Positions 24,099 through 37,700 of a DNA stretch of 64,000 nucleotides are shown in pieces (positions within the stretch are counted from its first letter, which is position 1; each line of letters opens with the position of its first letter). The translations under genes were made by a program, and so were the position numbers. The notes under the pieces were generated by a model that saw nothing but the letters and a program-made list of their open reading frames with translations, was not told the DNA's origin and made no database searches. Location: positions 186,001 to 250,000 of the forward strand of contig CAJNOI010000054.1 in assembly GCA_905250115.1 (NCBI GenBank), in the 5' to 3' direction. This DNA is from Adineta steineri (Eukaryota; Rotifera; Eurotatoria; Adinetida; Adinetidae).

Positions 24099-26770
24099 AT
24101 GAGCGAATCAAAATCAGCATCCTCATCTAGTTTTCGTCAACAACGACAACGAATCACTCGAAATTATCTTCTCGTTTGGGTAGATACCAGCATCGACGAA
24201 GAAAACAAAGATTGTCAAGACACATTGGTTCAGCTGAAGAACGTGGACAACGACATCATCCTATGTACTAAATCGGATGAGTGTATCCAACTAATCAACG
24301 AGGCGGGAAATCAACGAGTCTTTGCCATAATATCAGTCTCCTTAGGTCAACAACTCGTTCCTCAAATTCATGATATGCCACAGTTAGATGCAATTTACAT
24401 CTTCGCTGACAACAGATCGAGATATCAAGAATGGACACAAAACTGGACAAAAATTAAAGGCGTTCATACAGATATCAAAGACATCTGTGAAGCATTGCAA
24501 TCGGCAGTTAAGCAATGCGACCAGGACTCAATTGCCATAAGTTTTCACTCGGTAGATGAAATGGCTTCACTTGAGAATTTAAATCAGCTTGAACCAACAT
24601 TTATGTATACCCAGATATTCAAGGAAATTCTCTTTGATATGAAACATGATGAACAGGCCATCAAACAGTTTATTGCTTATTGTCGAAATAATAACAGACT
24701 ATCGCCAAACAATATTAACAACTTGTCATCAATTAATATTGATCGTTTTGAGAGAGAATATCATGCTCAATCAGCTATTTGGTGGTATACTTTCCCAACT
24801 AATATCTACTCTATGCTCAACTGTGCTCTTCGAACATTGGACGCCAATACAATTATTACTATGGGTTTTTTTATGTCTCACCTGCATCAACAAATTCAGC
24901 AGCTGCACGAACAACAGGCCAATAGTTATGAAGGAAAACCTTTTTTAGTTTACCGAGGACAAGGTCTTATGAAATCAGACTTAGAAAAACTTCAGAAAAC
25001 AATAGGTGGACTTATCTCATTCAACAATTTCTTGTCTACCAGTATAGATAAAGAAATGTCCCTCGGTTTTGCTCAAAGTGCTTCTGAAAATGAAGACATG
25101 GTACGCATTTTCTTTATAATGTCCATTGATCCTTGTATTAAATCAACTCCATTTGCCTCAATCAAAGAGGAGAGTTATTTTAAGGAAGCAGAAATTCTTT
25201 TTTCAATGCACACCGTCTTTCGAGTAGGTACAATTGAACGAATGGACAATGAGACTGAACTTTATCAAGTTAACTTACAACTCACATCGGATGATGACCA
25301 ACAACTACGAGTACTTACTGATTGGATACGAAAAGAAGCAGGTGGTGGTAATGGATGGGAAAGATTGGGTGACTTATTGCTTACAATTGATCAATTTGAT
25401 AAAGCTGAAGAACTTTATAACATATTACTCGAGCAGACATCTAATGAGTATAACAAAGGGCTTTATTATAATCAGTTAGGATTGGCAAAAGATGCGCAGG
25501 GTGATTATAAAAAAGCTATTTGGTATTACGAGCAAGCACTTGAAATCTATCAAAAAGCTCTCCCTTCAAATCATCGTCATTTGGCTACTTTATTCAACAA
25601 CATCGGTAGGGTGTATTACCAGATGGGAGAGTATTCGAAACCACTTTCATTTTACGAACAAGCACTTGAAATCCAACAAAAAACTTTGCCTTCAAATCAT
25701 CCTTCATTGGCTATTTCATACAACAACATCGGTAGTGTGTATCGCAAAATGGGAGAGTACTCGAAAGTATTTTCATCTTACGAAAAAGCACTTGAAATTC
25801 ATCAAAACATTCTTCCTTCAAATCATCCTGATTTGGCTACTTCCTACAGCAAACTCGCGTTAGTCTACAGACACGTGGGAGAGTACTCAAAAGCACTTTC
25901 ATCTCTCGAAAAAGACCTTGAAATTTGTCAAAAAAGTCTTCCTCCAAATCATCCTGATTTTGCTCATTCATACAACAATATCGGACGGGTGTATGAGAGC
26001 ATGGGAGAGTACTCGAAAGCACTTTTTTACTACGAAAAAGCACTTGAAATCGATCAAGAAACTCTTCCTTCAAATCATCCTGATTTGGCTACTTCATACG
26101 GCAATATGGGTAGTGTGTATGACAGTATGGGAGAGTACTCGAAAGCACTTTTATACTACGAAAAAGACCTTGAAATTTGTCAAAAAACTCTTTCTTCAAA
26201 TCATCCTGATTTGGCTACTTCATACAACAATATAGGTTCAGTGTATGACCACATGGGAGAGTACTCAAAAGCACTTTCATTTTACGAGCAAGCACTTGAA
26301 ATTGATCAGAAAACTCTTCCTTCAAATCATGCTAATTTGGCTACTTCATACAACAATATCGGTAACGTATATGACAAAATAGGAGAGTGCTCGAAAGCAC
26401 TTTCATATCATGAAAAAGCATTTGCAATTCGACAAAAAACTCATCTTTCAACTCATTCGCATTTGGCTACTTTATACTGCTGCATGGGAAGTGTGTATCG
26501 CAAGATGGGAGAGTACTCGAAAGCATCTCATTTTACGAGCAGGCACTTGAAATTGACCAAGAAACTCTTCCGTCAGATCATTCTGATTTGGCTATTTCAT
26601 ACAACATCATCGGCTGGGTTTATAGAAATATGAAAGACTATTCGAAAGCACTTTCATATTATGAACGTGCTCTGAACATACTAATACGTGCATTACCAAC
26701 TCATCCTCATACAAAAAGTGTGAAAAAGAACATTGAAATTGTAAAAGAGGAAATGAAAAAGATGATTTAA
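24099..26770 (+). CDS. ADP-ribosyltransferase (ART) plus kinesin-light-chain-type TPR protein, frameshifted near its end
   Basis: A single-exon gene. The open frame from 24099 gives 844 residues and stops at 26633. An N-terminal alpha/beta region (about 20-150) precedes an arginine-type ART fold. The visible R-S-E triad is VYRGQG with Arg286, FLSTS with STS at 313-315, and EAE with Glu363 and Glu365, so the catalytic set is complete. About eight 42-residue TPRs follow (about 440-820), encoded by near-identical 126-base units. Such proteins probably attach ADP-ribose to protein partners bound by the TPRs; the target is unknown. At 26520-26534 one base is missing relative to the other repeat units, so the frame is lost inside the last repeats. 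The original frame resumes and runs to a TAA at 26768-26770, followed by a poly(A) signal. The gene is therefore truncated by about 50-60 residues, or this is an assembly error. Confidence 0.85.
25539..26570 (+). repeat. Tandem 126-bp TPR-coding repeats
   Basis: Units recur every 126 bases, starting CTTGAAAT (for example 25539 and 25665) and sharing CCTTCAAATCATCC and GGAGAGTACTCGAAAGCA. There are about nine copies including the one broken by the frameshift. High nucleotide identity implies recent unit duplication or gene conversion. Confidence 0.85.
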
Positions 26771-26775
26771 ATAAA
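26770..26775 (+). promoter_or_regulatory. Polyadenylation signal of the ART-TPR gene
   Basis: AATAAA overlapping the last base of the TAA stop in the pre-frameshift reading frame. This supports 26770, not 26633, as the ancestral gene end. Confidence 0.45.
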
Positions 26776-28493
26776 TAGAAAAGCATTTTGTTCATTTATT
26801 TTTTAATTAATTCTAGTTTGTAGTGACTCGCGCCCGTGTGGACAGAAGAACATTGTAAACAGTATAAACGTAATTGACAAAGCCGACTGATAAGGTAATA
26901 CACATACATACGTATGTGTAAAAATGATCTTTTGAGACATATTTACATTTCCAATTTTTTAGGAGAAAGTTCCCGGTAATAAAAGAAGAATAACTTTTAT
27001 GGAATTGAAGTGTAATAGTGCTGAATGAGGTCTTGTATGTTGAAGAAAGAGTGAGAAAGCTGCGATACACATATAAATATGACGTCAACGCATGTTCTAA
27101 TTGATTCAATCAATTAGAATGCATTGTTAATTAGAAATAAATGAAAATAATAATTACTTATTCGTGATGGATTGATCAATTTAGACATAGTTCAGGATAT
27201 GATGTATTATAATTTATTCTATAATGTAGAAAAGTCAACTATAATCCTGTGATCTCGGATTCAGACTAGGAGAGAAATTGTTTGATGAGATGTCTTACAG
27301 TAATATCTCATTTTTCAATCACCATACGTAACTGTTTGATAGGGAACAGTGTAAGATATCGAAATAGATCGGCTTAGTTTAACGTATGCGGAAAAGCAAC
27401 TGACCTTTACGACAAAGCAACTTCCAAGATATTTATATTTGATGGAAATGATTGAGTGTTATTCTCTACTTCTATATTCCAAGATCGAATAAGAACAATA
27501 GTCAAGAGTCATTTATGAGAGCAAACGGAGAGATACGGCTATACGGTAACGAACAATTTAATAAATAACATTTCAGTTTTATCTATTTTGCATTAATGTG
27601 CTTTCTTTCAAGTTGCCATCGTAGATCTTGAAGGTTACTAAGTATTTTTATTTATTTTATTTCATTTATAGAAGGTCATCTAAGTCGATTGAATTAATAA
27701 ATAGTATGCATTTTTATTTTCTTATAATTCATTTAATTGATAAACAGTTGCAATATTTTGTTTTGAAAAGTAAATGCACTGATAGGGAGCGAAGTGATAG
27801 ACAACAACAAACAACATTAATCGTGTTTATACTATATCAACTAGAGATAAATTCAATTAGTATAGCGATATAAGTAGATACTTGTCATATCAAGATAAGA
27901 TTAGTCTTACTAACGAGATAAGTCTTGTTCTAGATGATCGAAATTAATTCAAAATACTAAACTTAGCTCTTTAAATCACAACTATGGGAGTGAGTATTGA
28001 ATTAACTGACTGAATTTTGATTTCAATGATTATTCAGATTTTGATAAAGTTTATACAATTAGTAGAGTTCATCGAGTTCACTATTATCTTTTATGACTCG
28101 AATGATTAAAATAAACTCATCCAATACATTATTTCAACTTTTATTTGATTTAACATAAAATAATGAAATTCAAAAGTAATTACTACTATATTTATTGTAA
28201 TTAACAAACTTTATGTTCTGTCTCTCACAATAGAATTAAGAGTGATCATAGTTATTTGTATTTTATATATTTTTAAATAATCAATGTCCATCATAAGAAA
28301 TGATGATGTTATAATGAAAGTAGTTTTATTGCATTTTTACATATAGAATCACATGTATATTTTTTGTTAGAAGACAACTAAATTACATCCTAAAAAAGTG
28401 AATATGACGAAGTGTCTTCTCATTATTGATTATTTACAAAAATCTAATCATGACTTCATAGTTAATACCTTCAAACTATTTCATATAGATAAT
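26776..28493. other. Intergenic, ART-TPR to TRIM-LRR 3' end
   Basis: 1.7 kb, AT-rich. A small perfect-looking palindrome near 27090-27123 (TTCTAATTGATTCAATCAATTAGAA) is present. The open frames at 26813-27109 and 27628-27873 show no family features and are not called. Confidence 0.45.
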
Positions 28494-28558
28494 ATCTTGA
28501 GGGTATGCGTGTGGATGTTGCTTTCTTCTTTACCCACACCCAAATACACACTCACCCG
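28494..28558. repeat. Telomere-like foldback element, copy 1 (degenerate)
   Basis: ATCTTGAGGG followed by a G-rich arm with GTGTGG, then a CCCACACCC arm. This is the general form of the foldback family described at 38094-38165, here more diverged. Confidence 0.5.
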
Positions 28559-28682
28559 ACTCTTATCATGACAAATAGACGGAAGGAGTCTAAGACTTAC
28601 ATGCTTATCATTTGGTGCGAATATAATAGTATAAATCAATTAATGAAAATTTATTTTATTTTATGCAAACAAAAAATGGCAA

Positions 28683-28778
28683 TTAATTAAATTCAAGTCT
28701 TTTATCTTGTTGTTTCAAACGAGTTTTCACACCGGCGGAGAGGTTATTATTATTGTAGAGATATAATTGCTGCAGTGT
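28683..28778 (-). CDS. Terminal exon B of the TRIM-LRR gene
   Basis: After a TTTATAG acceptor it begins TLQQLYLYNNNNLSAGVKTR, then KQQDKRLEFN and TAA. It is homologous to terminal exon A. With the decayed cassette next to it, it forms a duplicated unit with 30570-30815. Confidence 0.75.
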   Translation of the reverse strand, partial: TLQQLYLYNNNNLSAGVKTRLKQQDKRLEFN

Positions 28779-31700
28779 CTATAAAAATAAACAGAAATGA
28801 ATACCATAAAGAGTATGTAGAAAAATAATAAATTTCACATTATTCTGTTTTAATTCTTCCGTGAGGTGCTGTACTCCGTTGTCTCTAGTTTGGTTGTTTT
28901 AAAGGTTTAGGATAGTTAGTGTCTGAGTGTAAAAGTGACTATCAATATGAGAGTACTAATTGATTAAAATCATAGCATCGTTCTCTTTAACTGGTTTGGT
29001 CTATGCTCGGATGACGGGAAGCGTGGAATATTCGAGTTTCACGGAACACAAAATAACTCAATAAAAGTTTCATAGAAAAGTAATCTGATTTGTCTAACTC
29101 TAAAAATGATGAACAGCATTTAGCTAAAGCATTGTTCTTGATATATTTAATGAAATTCATCATATAGGATACTAATTGTAGAAATATCTCGACAACACAT
29201 TTTTATACAGAAACGACTGAAATATTTTTCAAAATTTCGAAAAATCCGGTTGGTTATTTATTAAATGTTTATCCAGTCATTTTGAGTACCATGCAACTCG
29301 AAAGTTACACGTCTCTTTATTCGTACCGTAGATAAACTGATCATACAACTGAATAGTTGATTGAAAGATAAACAGAAGAAAAAAGAAGACAACAAAAACT
29401 CAAGCGACAGCAACAAAATAATATTTTTCGAGGAGGAATCTAGGAAGCCGATTTTTATGGAAAAGAACAGAATATCAAGCATTGTTAGATAAAGATGTAT
29501 ACTTCGAAATACATATAAGATCCTTATTTAGGCCATGCTTTGTTTTTATTCATGTCTTATCAAATGAAACTGAAAGAATACACAGACTCACACCTTCAAA
29601 AGAAATTTCGACAGAAAAAATCTACAAAAATTATCGCTTTTTAACTTTAAATGATAGATTTTAGTTTTTTGATTTTAAGTTGAAATTGATATTAGTATAA
29701 ACCTTCTGTGGTTTAAGACTAACTAACACAGTGCTTTTAAAACCTTAAATTACTGCGATATATGTATTAAGTTGCTGCTGTTTTATAGGAATCTACGATT
29801 TAGACATATCAAGTTTGTCAAAAGATTATCATAGAATCTTATTGAAAATGTGGAATACGATTCGAAGACATTTTCAATCGAACTTGAAAATGGTTTATCA
29901 CGAACTCTAAATCTGCTTGAGATTTCATTTACTTGTTTCGTATATAGCTATTTTATAAAGTCAACTTTTGAGATGCGACTTGTGTCAAAATAACCGGCAT
30001 TATCTATACTATATCCATGGAAGATTTCACACCTAAATGTTGAGTTATTGTGAATTTATAGATGTAATAATAAATAGTTATCAATTCCAGTTGAGGGATT
30101 TTTATTGAATGATATTGGGAATTAGATTATTTTTTTCCGAAAGAATCTCGGAAAGGATTCAATCTGAGTTAATGAAAAGAGAACACGGACTACATTTTAA
30201 TAGCAAAAACTTCTAAAATCAAAATGTCTATTAAAAATATAGCTTGACTTCTCCCTTTTCTATAAATACGCATTCAATCCTTTTCGAATATTTATGGAAA
30301 AAAATAATTTAATTTAAAACATTGTTCAACAGAAATTAACAACCGTTAATTGTTATGTCTACAGTTTTGCTATAACTGAATATTTAGAGATGAAGTCTTC
30401 TATGAATATAGTATAGATGATGCCTGATATTTTGACACAAGTTGTATCTCAAAAGTTAACTTTATAAGATAGTTATATACGAAATAAATCGTACGAAAGA
30501 TATTATTCAGTTGGTGCATAAATGGTTCAATCAAATTTCATTTTATTTTATCAAAACAAATAAATACAATCAAAAATAACTAAATTTAATTCGACTGTCT
30601 TGTCTTTTCAATTGAGTTTGCACATTATCAGTGACTTTATTATTCATTAGATTTAAAGACTGTAGCGTCTAAAAAAGAAAAAAAGAGAATCATGAGAAAT
30701 AAATCTGTTGATTTCTAACACATTTCACTTTGTTATTTTCAATGCCTGTGGGAAGTGTTGCGCCCCGCAGTCTCTAATTCGATTGTTTTAAAGATACAGC
30801 TAAGTACCCAACTGAGTGGGGAAATGGCGACGAATATGAACCCGTCAATTGATTAAAGCTATCTTAGACTTTTTCTCATCTGATTTTACCTAGAATCTGA
30901 TGAGACGGGGTATGCAATTTTCGAGTTTCATGGAACTGAAAATGCTTATAAAGATAAGCACTTCATAAAAAATCAAGTTGATTTTTCAAAATTTAGCGAC
31001 ATGTGTACCGGATTCCGCTAAAAGCAGAGCTATCATCAATATTAACTTCGCTGTATCATGAATAGTGCTGGCCTACAAAGATCTCGAGAACGCTGCGATA
31101 ACCAAACACGGTTCAAAAATTTTTAAAGTCAAAAAAATCAGATTGATTTTCTACGACTTGTCTATTCAATCATTTTTTGTTTTAAAAATCTTGAAAATTG
31201 TACACTTTACTCCATCAGAATACAGATGAATTAATCGTAACATGGAACAGTAGACCAGAAAACAAAAAGGAGAAAACAGGTAACAACAGCAAATGCTTAG
31301 CTGGCAATAGCTAAGTAAGACTTTTGCAGATCATATCTTATCCTTGCATTTCTCAAATAACATCTCTTTGATTATATACAGGAACTGTTTCGCTTAAATA
31401 AAGGAAATATATTCGCGCTTTATCTTTTACAGATGTTTACTTTAATCTCAGCATTAAAATGAAAGTACTCTTAAATATGAGCTAATGTTGGTAAGGATAG
31501 GCGCTGTCGATATTTACATCACTGAAGCGGAGTGACAATGCTTTAGCGTGATTTTTCGATGAGTCACATAGGAAGCCAGTTCTCATGAAAAACGATAGAC
31601 TGTCAAAGCTTATTGGATAAAAACGAATATTGCTAAATATATGCTCGGAACTGACTCTTGATAATGAACAATCTTATACAAATGTGTGTGATAGAGTAAA

Positions 31701-34700
31701 AATCTATCCTTAGGAAATCAACTGGAAAAATAGCTTACTTTATTGTCTTTTAACGCATTACCCAAATGTTGTGCCCCACTATCTCCGATTTGGTTATTAT
31801 ATAGATGTAGTTCCTTGAGTGCCTATATTAAAGAGTAGAGAGAATGATGCGAATCCCAGTCAAAATTTGTATAATATTCTTCGATATGTAATAATGCGCA
31901 ATCTATTGCTATACGTACTGGGCCGCATTTTTATATTGAAAAGTGAGTAGAAAATTTCGCCATATTACAGAAAGGAATTAAGATCGTACAACTCTTAGAG
32001 TATATACTTATATGCTCTAGTAAATAGTAAGTTTTCTGATCGCAGATCGTCTCGAAAATATATAATTCTCTCAGTAAAACAGACAATAAAATTGAAAACC
32101 TTAGTAGTTTTTTTAGTGAAATCTGATTGAATAAACTTTCTTGATGTTCTAAATAATAACACAAGTTCAGATTTTTAAGATTTTCTGAAGTAGAAAATAT
32201 CTTGTATTCATAAGATATATTTGTCGATGCTCTTACACCGGAAACCAAAAAAATACTAGTCAAAAAAAGAGTTCTAAATGTTTGTAATCATCTTTTCAGT
32301 TAACTTATGAATTGGAAAGTTGCTTTCAAACATTTCGAATACACTTTTCTTGATCTAAGATACTTTCTTTTTTCAAATTTTCATTTAAAAATTTATTTAT
32401 TATTTCTAAATGGATATACATATTATCGAAGTATTTTTTGTCACAGGACACATCATCATATTTTTCATGTAATCCTTCACTATCACGCACAGCGCATTGC
32501 TTACATTTGACGGGAACTTATGATCGAGCATTGTTGACAAAATACGATTATTAACAATTTAGTCTCAAAAACTTTTCTTAATTAATTTCTGATTCAAGCG
32601 TTGATTACTATCAATATTATGTCAGTTTATTTAGCAGAGTGATCATTTATATTAGATATATCAGCTGGACAGAGAGCTTACTTTATTCACTTTGAGCGCA
32701 TCGGCTAGTTGCTGTGCTCCATTGTCTGTGATTTGATTCTGATTTAAATTTAAATAAGTTAGGACCTATAATGAAAAGATTATAAGAATTGCGTTCAAAC
32801 GCTGTCTAAAGTCTTTAGCTAAGTGATAAAGCGAAATCGACTATCTGAACGAATTAATTTAGTTCGCACCGCAAGGTGGGCAACAACTTTAGGTAATTGT
32901 ATTAGGGATGGACTGAAATTCACGCTGTGTGATGTCATACGTTCTTTTCTAGTAATTATAAGACAGTTCGCTGATTGTGGACACCATTGGAAAAAAATAT
33001 TTTGCCGATAAATAAAATCATGAAATTGAAACTTACTAATATTTTACTCTTAAAATTTTCTACAGATTGATGTAATTGAATAATAAACAGAGGCAAATAT
33101 TCTAAAGAATGATAGTGATCGGTTGTTAATAGATTTCTATTTCAAACTATTCGAACTATATTATGATACGCAAAAGAAATTAAACATTATACGAATAACT
33201 TGTATATTACGATTGTACTCATATACATTGATATATATTTTTGTGAAGCGAGATGCTTACAAAACTAACAAAATCTGAATAAATATAGTTCGTATAAATT
33301 AGTAACTCATCGAGATATTTCATGGTGCTTTCATTTAATACCAACTTATGATCAAATAATATCAAGTTTATTAAATTTTAATACACGATCTTATCGAATT
33401 TAAAAATATCCTCCCTAAAATACTTTCATCTGAACTTAAGAATAGTCGGTGACGAACTTTGATTTTGCATCTTTTATATTCTATCGAAACAGGTAGGATA
33501 CTTTTCTCCACTATTTTTCTGTAACAAAATGGATCTTGACAACTTCATCTTGGAATCTTTTCAAAGTAGACTTGGGTTTAACTATTGATTGTCAGTAATT
33601 CAATGTGAATCTTTATGAGCAATTGAGCATCTTTCATATATACAACAGCTAGAATAATAGTTTACTTTGTTGGTTTTAAGCGCATCTCCCAGATATCGCG
33701 CCCCGTTGTCCGTAAGTTTATTCTCGTTAAGCCAAAGATGGGTGAGTGTCTGCATGTAAAAGTGAAGATTTAAATAAGACTGGCAAGACGGTTAAAACTA
33801 CCTTATCACTTTTTCTATCTCTGATTAATCATAAATGGAAATTTTAAATAACAAAAAAAACAGAAGAAGAGAAGGCGACAACAGAAAGACACTAATAAGA
33901 CCTGAATAACGAGACATTTCCAGATATTCTAGCTGTTGTTCACTTTTTTAAATAATATTCTTGTTGAATGTACATGAAACTTATTCTACTCAATGGTCGA
34001 AATAGATTGTATAAAAGAAATGGCACCTTTATTTTTTTTAGACTTAAAAATTATTCTATAGCAATATAGGAGAAATGTTCACAGAATGATTTTTATCGAC
34101 ATTCAAATGTCGTAAACGAAATGCCAAATTTTTGGTAAGCCTAAATTATTTCAGAAAGGATATTCAAATAGTGTTGCGATTTTCAAGAAAAAAATAGCAC
34201 GATATTAAGTGATATTCTATAAAATTGAAATATTTGTTTAAACCAACAAGCTGCTCATAGAATTTGTGTTCGTTTTTTATACTATTTTTGACAAAGATCA
34301 ACCAATTAATGTGACGATATTAATTACAGTGAATGACACTCAAGAACGCACTACCTTAATGAAATCCTCACGATATTCAAAGTCAAATATAGAAAACCTT
34401 ACGCAAACTTATAGTAAATATGTTTAGACTTTTTCAATGGAAAATATTTACAATAATACGATGATTTATTTCTGATAGATTATTGTGATGAAGCATATAG
34501 AACGTCCTATGTTATATATTAAAAAGAATAGAGAATCTTATTCAAAATAGAATATATGACGAAAGGAGAAGTTAGGTAAATAATATTGAACATAATAAAT
34601 TTCGACGTAGAAAAAACTTCGAACTATTGTTTTCGATAGAGAAACGTGGAACAGAAAAGAAAGATATACTGCAAACATAAATATGTCACTCTCAGTGTAA

Positions 34701-37700
34701 TTGTACCAATGTAAAGTAAATCTCAAGAAACTATTATCGTTATTATAAAAGTTGCTAAACTATTCTTTATTCGATCGAAGACAAAAAATTTTCAATAGCC
34801 TTTTAACTATTTCATGAACGTCAAAAGATTTTCTTTTCGGAAAAAACGTTGGAGAAACTATCGACAAGTCTAGAATTATTCGCGAGCATCCTTAGTAGAC
34901 ATAGTCTATCAGTTTCAAACAATAATTCAAACCACTATCAGCATTCGATGATTTTCTTCTAGGACTTAATTTCGTTTGATAAACTTCTTGCTTTACGAGG
35001 TATTGATATATCTGATACCGTGAAAAGCTCATTATTTTTATTTTTGAGCAGCAAACTTTATTTTTGATTTTTTAAGTTTGCAGCTTTCAGAACCTATTTG
35101 AACAGGTAAGGACATTTTTGATAATTGTTCAACATACGCACGCCTACGCAATGAACTCATAACAATTTGATCTCAAGAATTTCTTGACAATCGACTATTA
35201 CTTATGAATAATTTCATAAGCACATTTTAAAAAAGGGAATGTTTTCACTCGTGAGATTATAATCAGTAAACTAGCTTACATTATTCGTTCTAAGCGCTGT
35301 CGCGAGCTGTTGTGCCCCATTGTCTCCAATTTGATTGGCGCCCAGGCCCAGTTCGAGGAGAGTCTATATACAAAAAATGTAGGTAAATGGTGCGAGTGTG
35401 ACTAATTAATTTGAATTATTTATTCGGTCTTCTTCTTCAATCCGTGGTAAATCCTAGTATTTAATGGTCAGTAGAGATGGAGATGAATTTTAATCGTTTA
35501 AGTAAATCTTAAAAAAATTTTTACTCAAAATAATTCATCTGTAGTCTTAAGAATATTTTTCTGAAAGACACATTAAACTGATTTCGATAACTTTTCGTAT
35601 CAATCACATACAATTTTGTCCAGTGTGTATTCAAAAGGTTTGGAAACATCGAAAAAGATGTAAAGTTAAAGTTAATCGAGCATAGTGTCAGACCATATCT
35701 ACAAGAGGATATGTTTTGATAGAAAATTTCTGAAATACGCTTTGAAATAGAGAAGTCTATGAAACAACAGTAAGAACTACTCACACTAACTGGTTATTTC
35801 CAAATTTTCCAATTTGTCAACTTATACGGAAGCGATATTTTAACTTATAAAAATTCAAGAATAAGAAAAATCAAGCTGATCCTAAAATCTATATAGATAG
35901 ACTATTGCAAAACTATATGGTGGCTAGATGAGCATTGATTGAAACAAAAAACTAACCTCAAGAAATGATAATCATCCATTACAGATGAAGATGTTCAGCC
36001 TTTTTTCTATACAATCGGATGCAAAATCTTTTCTGCTCGGTACTTAAGTGTAGTCGTGCAATTAGCACTTTGTCATACACGAGTATTTTGCAAACTGAGT
36101 AAACGGGGAAGGAGGAAACTTATTTTACTGGCAGCTATCTAAATTAAATTATCTTAAACACGAAAATATATTTAATAAAATTAGTGAAAATCGGAATATG
36201 TTTAAACAATACCATAATTCCGATTCGTATTTTGTAAGCTTTCATTTTAGTGCATACTAAAAGTAATGAGTTATATCACAGACTATAAAGCTTGAGAAAA
36301 AATTCTATTCGTATACACTTATAGCACTAACGTGACTCTTCGATATGTCTGCAGTATTTTATCTTCAGTCGAGTGAGTCACGAATGTTCTGTAATGATTT
36401 TTTTCATAAATAGACTGATCAAAAGGTATAGAGCGTTATCTCAACTATAAGCGGAAAGTCTCTGCTTACTGTGATTCCACCAGTCATTCTGCTTCAAAAA
36501 CTTTATTTGGCATCTTTAAGACAGTTGGTCCTGTTTTTTTCTCATCATATGAAATAAATATCAGCTGTCGATCAATTTCTTTTTGCAATCTGTTTTAGAA
36601 ATATTTAAAAGCCAAATATTTCAACGGACTATCCATTTTTACGCTCGAGTTCAACAACATCAAAGTCCATGTTTATAAAACGTATCTAAATGTCTATTAG
36701 CTGATTTTCTCTATTTCGTATACCGAATAGGGAAACTAGTCAACTAAAACAACAGAGATAGTGATCTCATTAAATAAATATTAATACAGGAAGTTATGAT
36801 AAAAGTGTTCATAAGAACGAAGTTTAGTGTAAATAAGCAAAATAACTGCGTCCAACTCTTGATAAATGAAACTTTGATTTACTCATTTCTGTATTTTTTT
36901 TCTCCAGGATCTCATTACTTTTGGTATTTTCCTAAGTATAAGATATATGTCAGCTGAAAATCTAGCTTACTTTATTGTCTTTTAGTGCATCTGCAAAATT
37001 TTTCACCCCACTATCACCGATTTGATTTGTACCAAGATAGATTTCTTTAAGTACCTGTGTGAAAAAATGAGCACGTTAATGACAGGCAGAGAATGAATTA
37101 GAATTCTATTTCATCGTTTTCCTTGTCTAACTGGTAAAAACTCAAAACGATTACTAATAAATAAATATACAAGAAAAAGATAACAACAACAAAAATTTTC
37201 TTATCCTTATATTTCTACAATGACATATCCTTTGTTGATTAATAGAACGCATTATACTTTCATCAAAGAAATTACTTTGAAAAAGAAAATTGCAATCAAT
37301 CTTTTTGAACTACCTTGTCCATTATGAATAATGAAATCTAAATACTCTCACATATGAGATTATTTTGGTATAATTAACATTGTCAGCGTATCTACGATAG
37401 AAATATTATAATAATTGATTACATTAACGAGGGTTACAATCGAATATCGGAACAAGTGATCTTGTAATTAGTTGCCTAAGAACTTGAATTTTTCATTTTT
37501 GAAATTCTTTTTAAATACAGAATGCAAGTTCTTGATAATTGCTCAATGTTTCTAAAATTCGATCCTAATAAGTTGCTCTCAAAAATCTTTCTACAGTAAT
37601 CTATTATTTGACGATCGATTATAAAAAATGTGATATGTGTATTTTAAAAAAGTAAATATCGGTAGCATAGAGATTATCTGCAAACAGGGCTTACTTTATT

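Noticed and set aside
25837..26073. Minus-strand frame under the TPR repeats
   Set aside because: Shadow of the 126-base repeat units; it repeats with the same period as the real frame.
26813..27109. 98-codon minus-strand frame
   Set aside because: No domain, no splice partner, and no similarity to neighbouring repeats.
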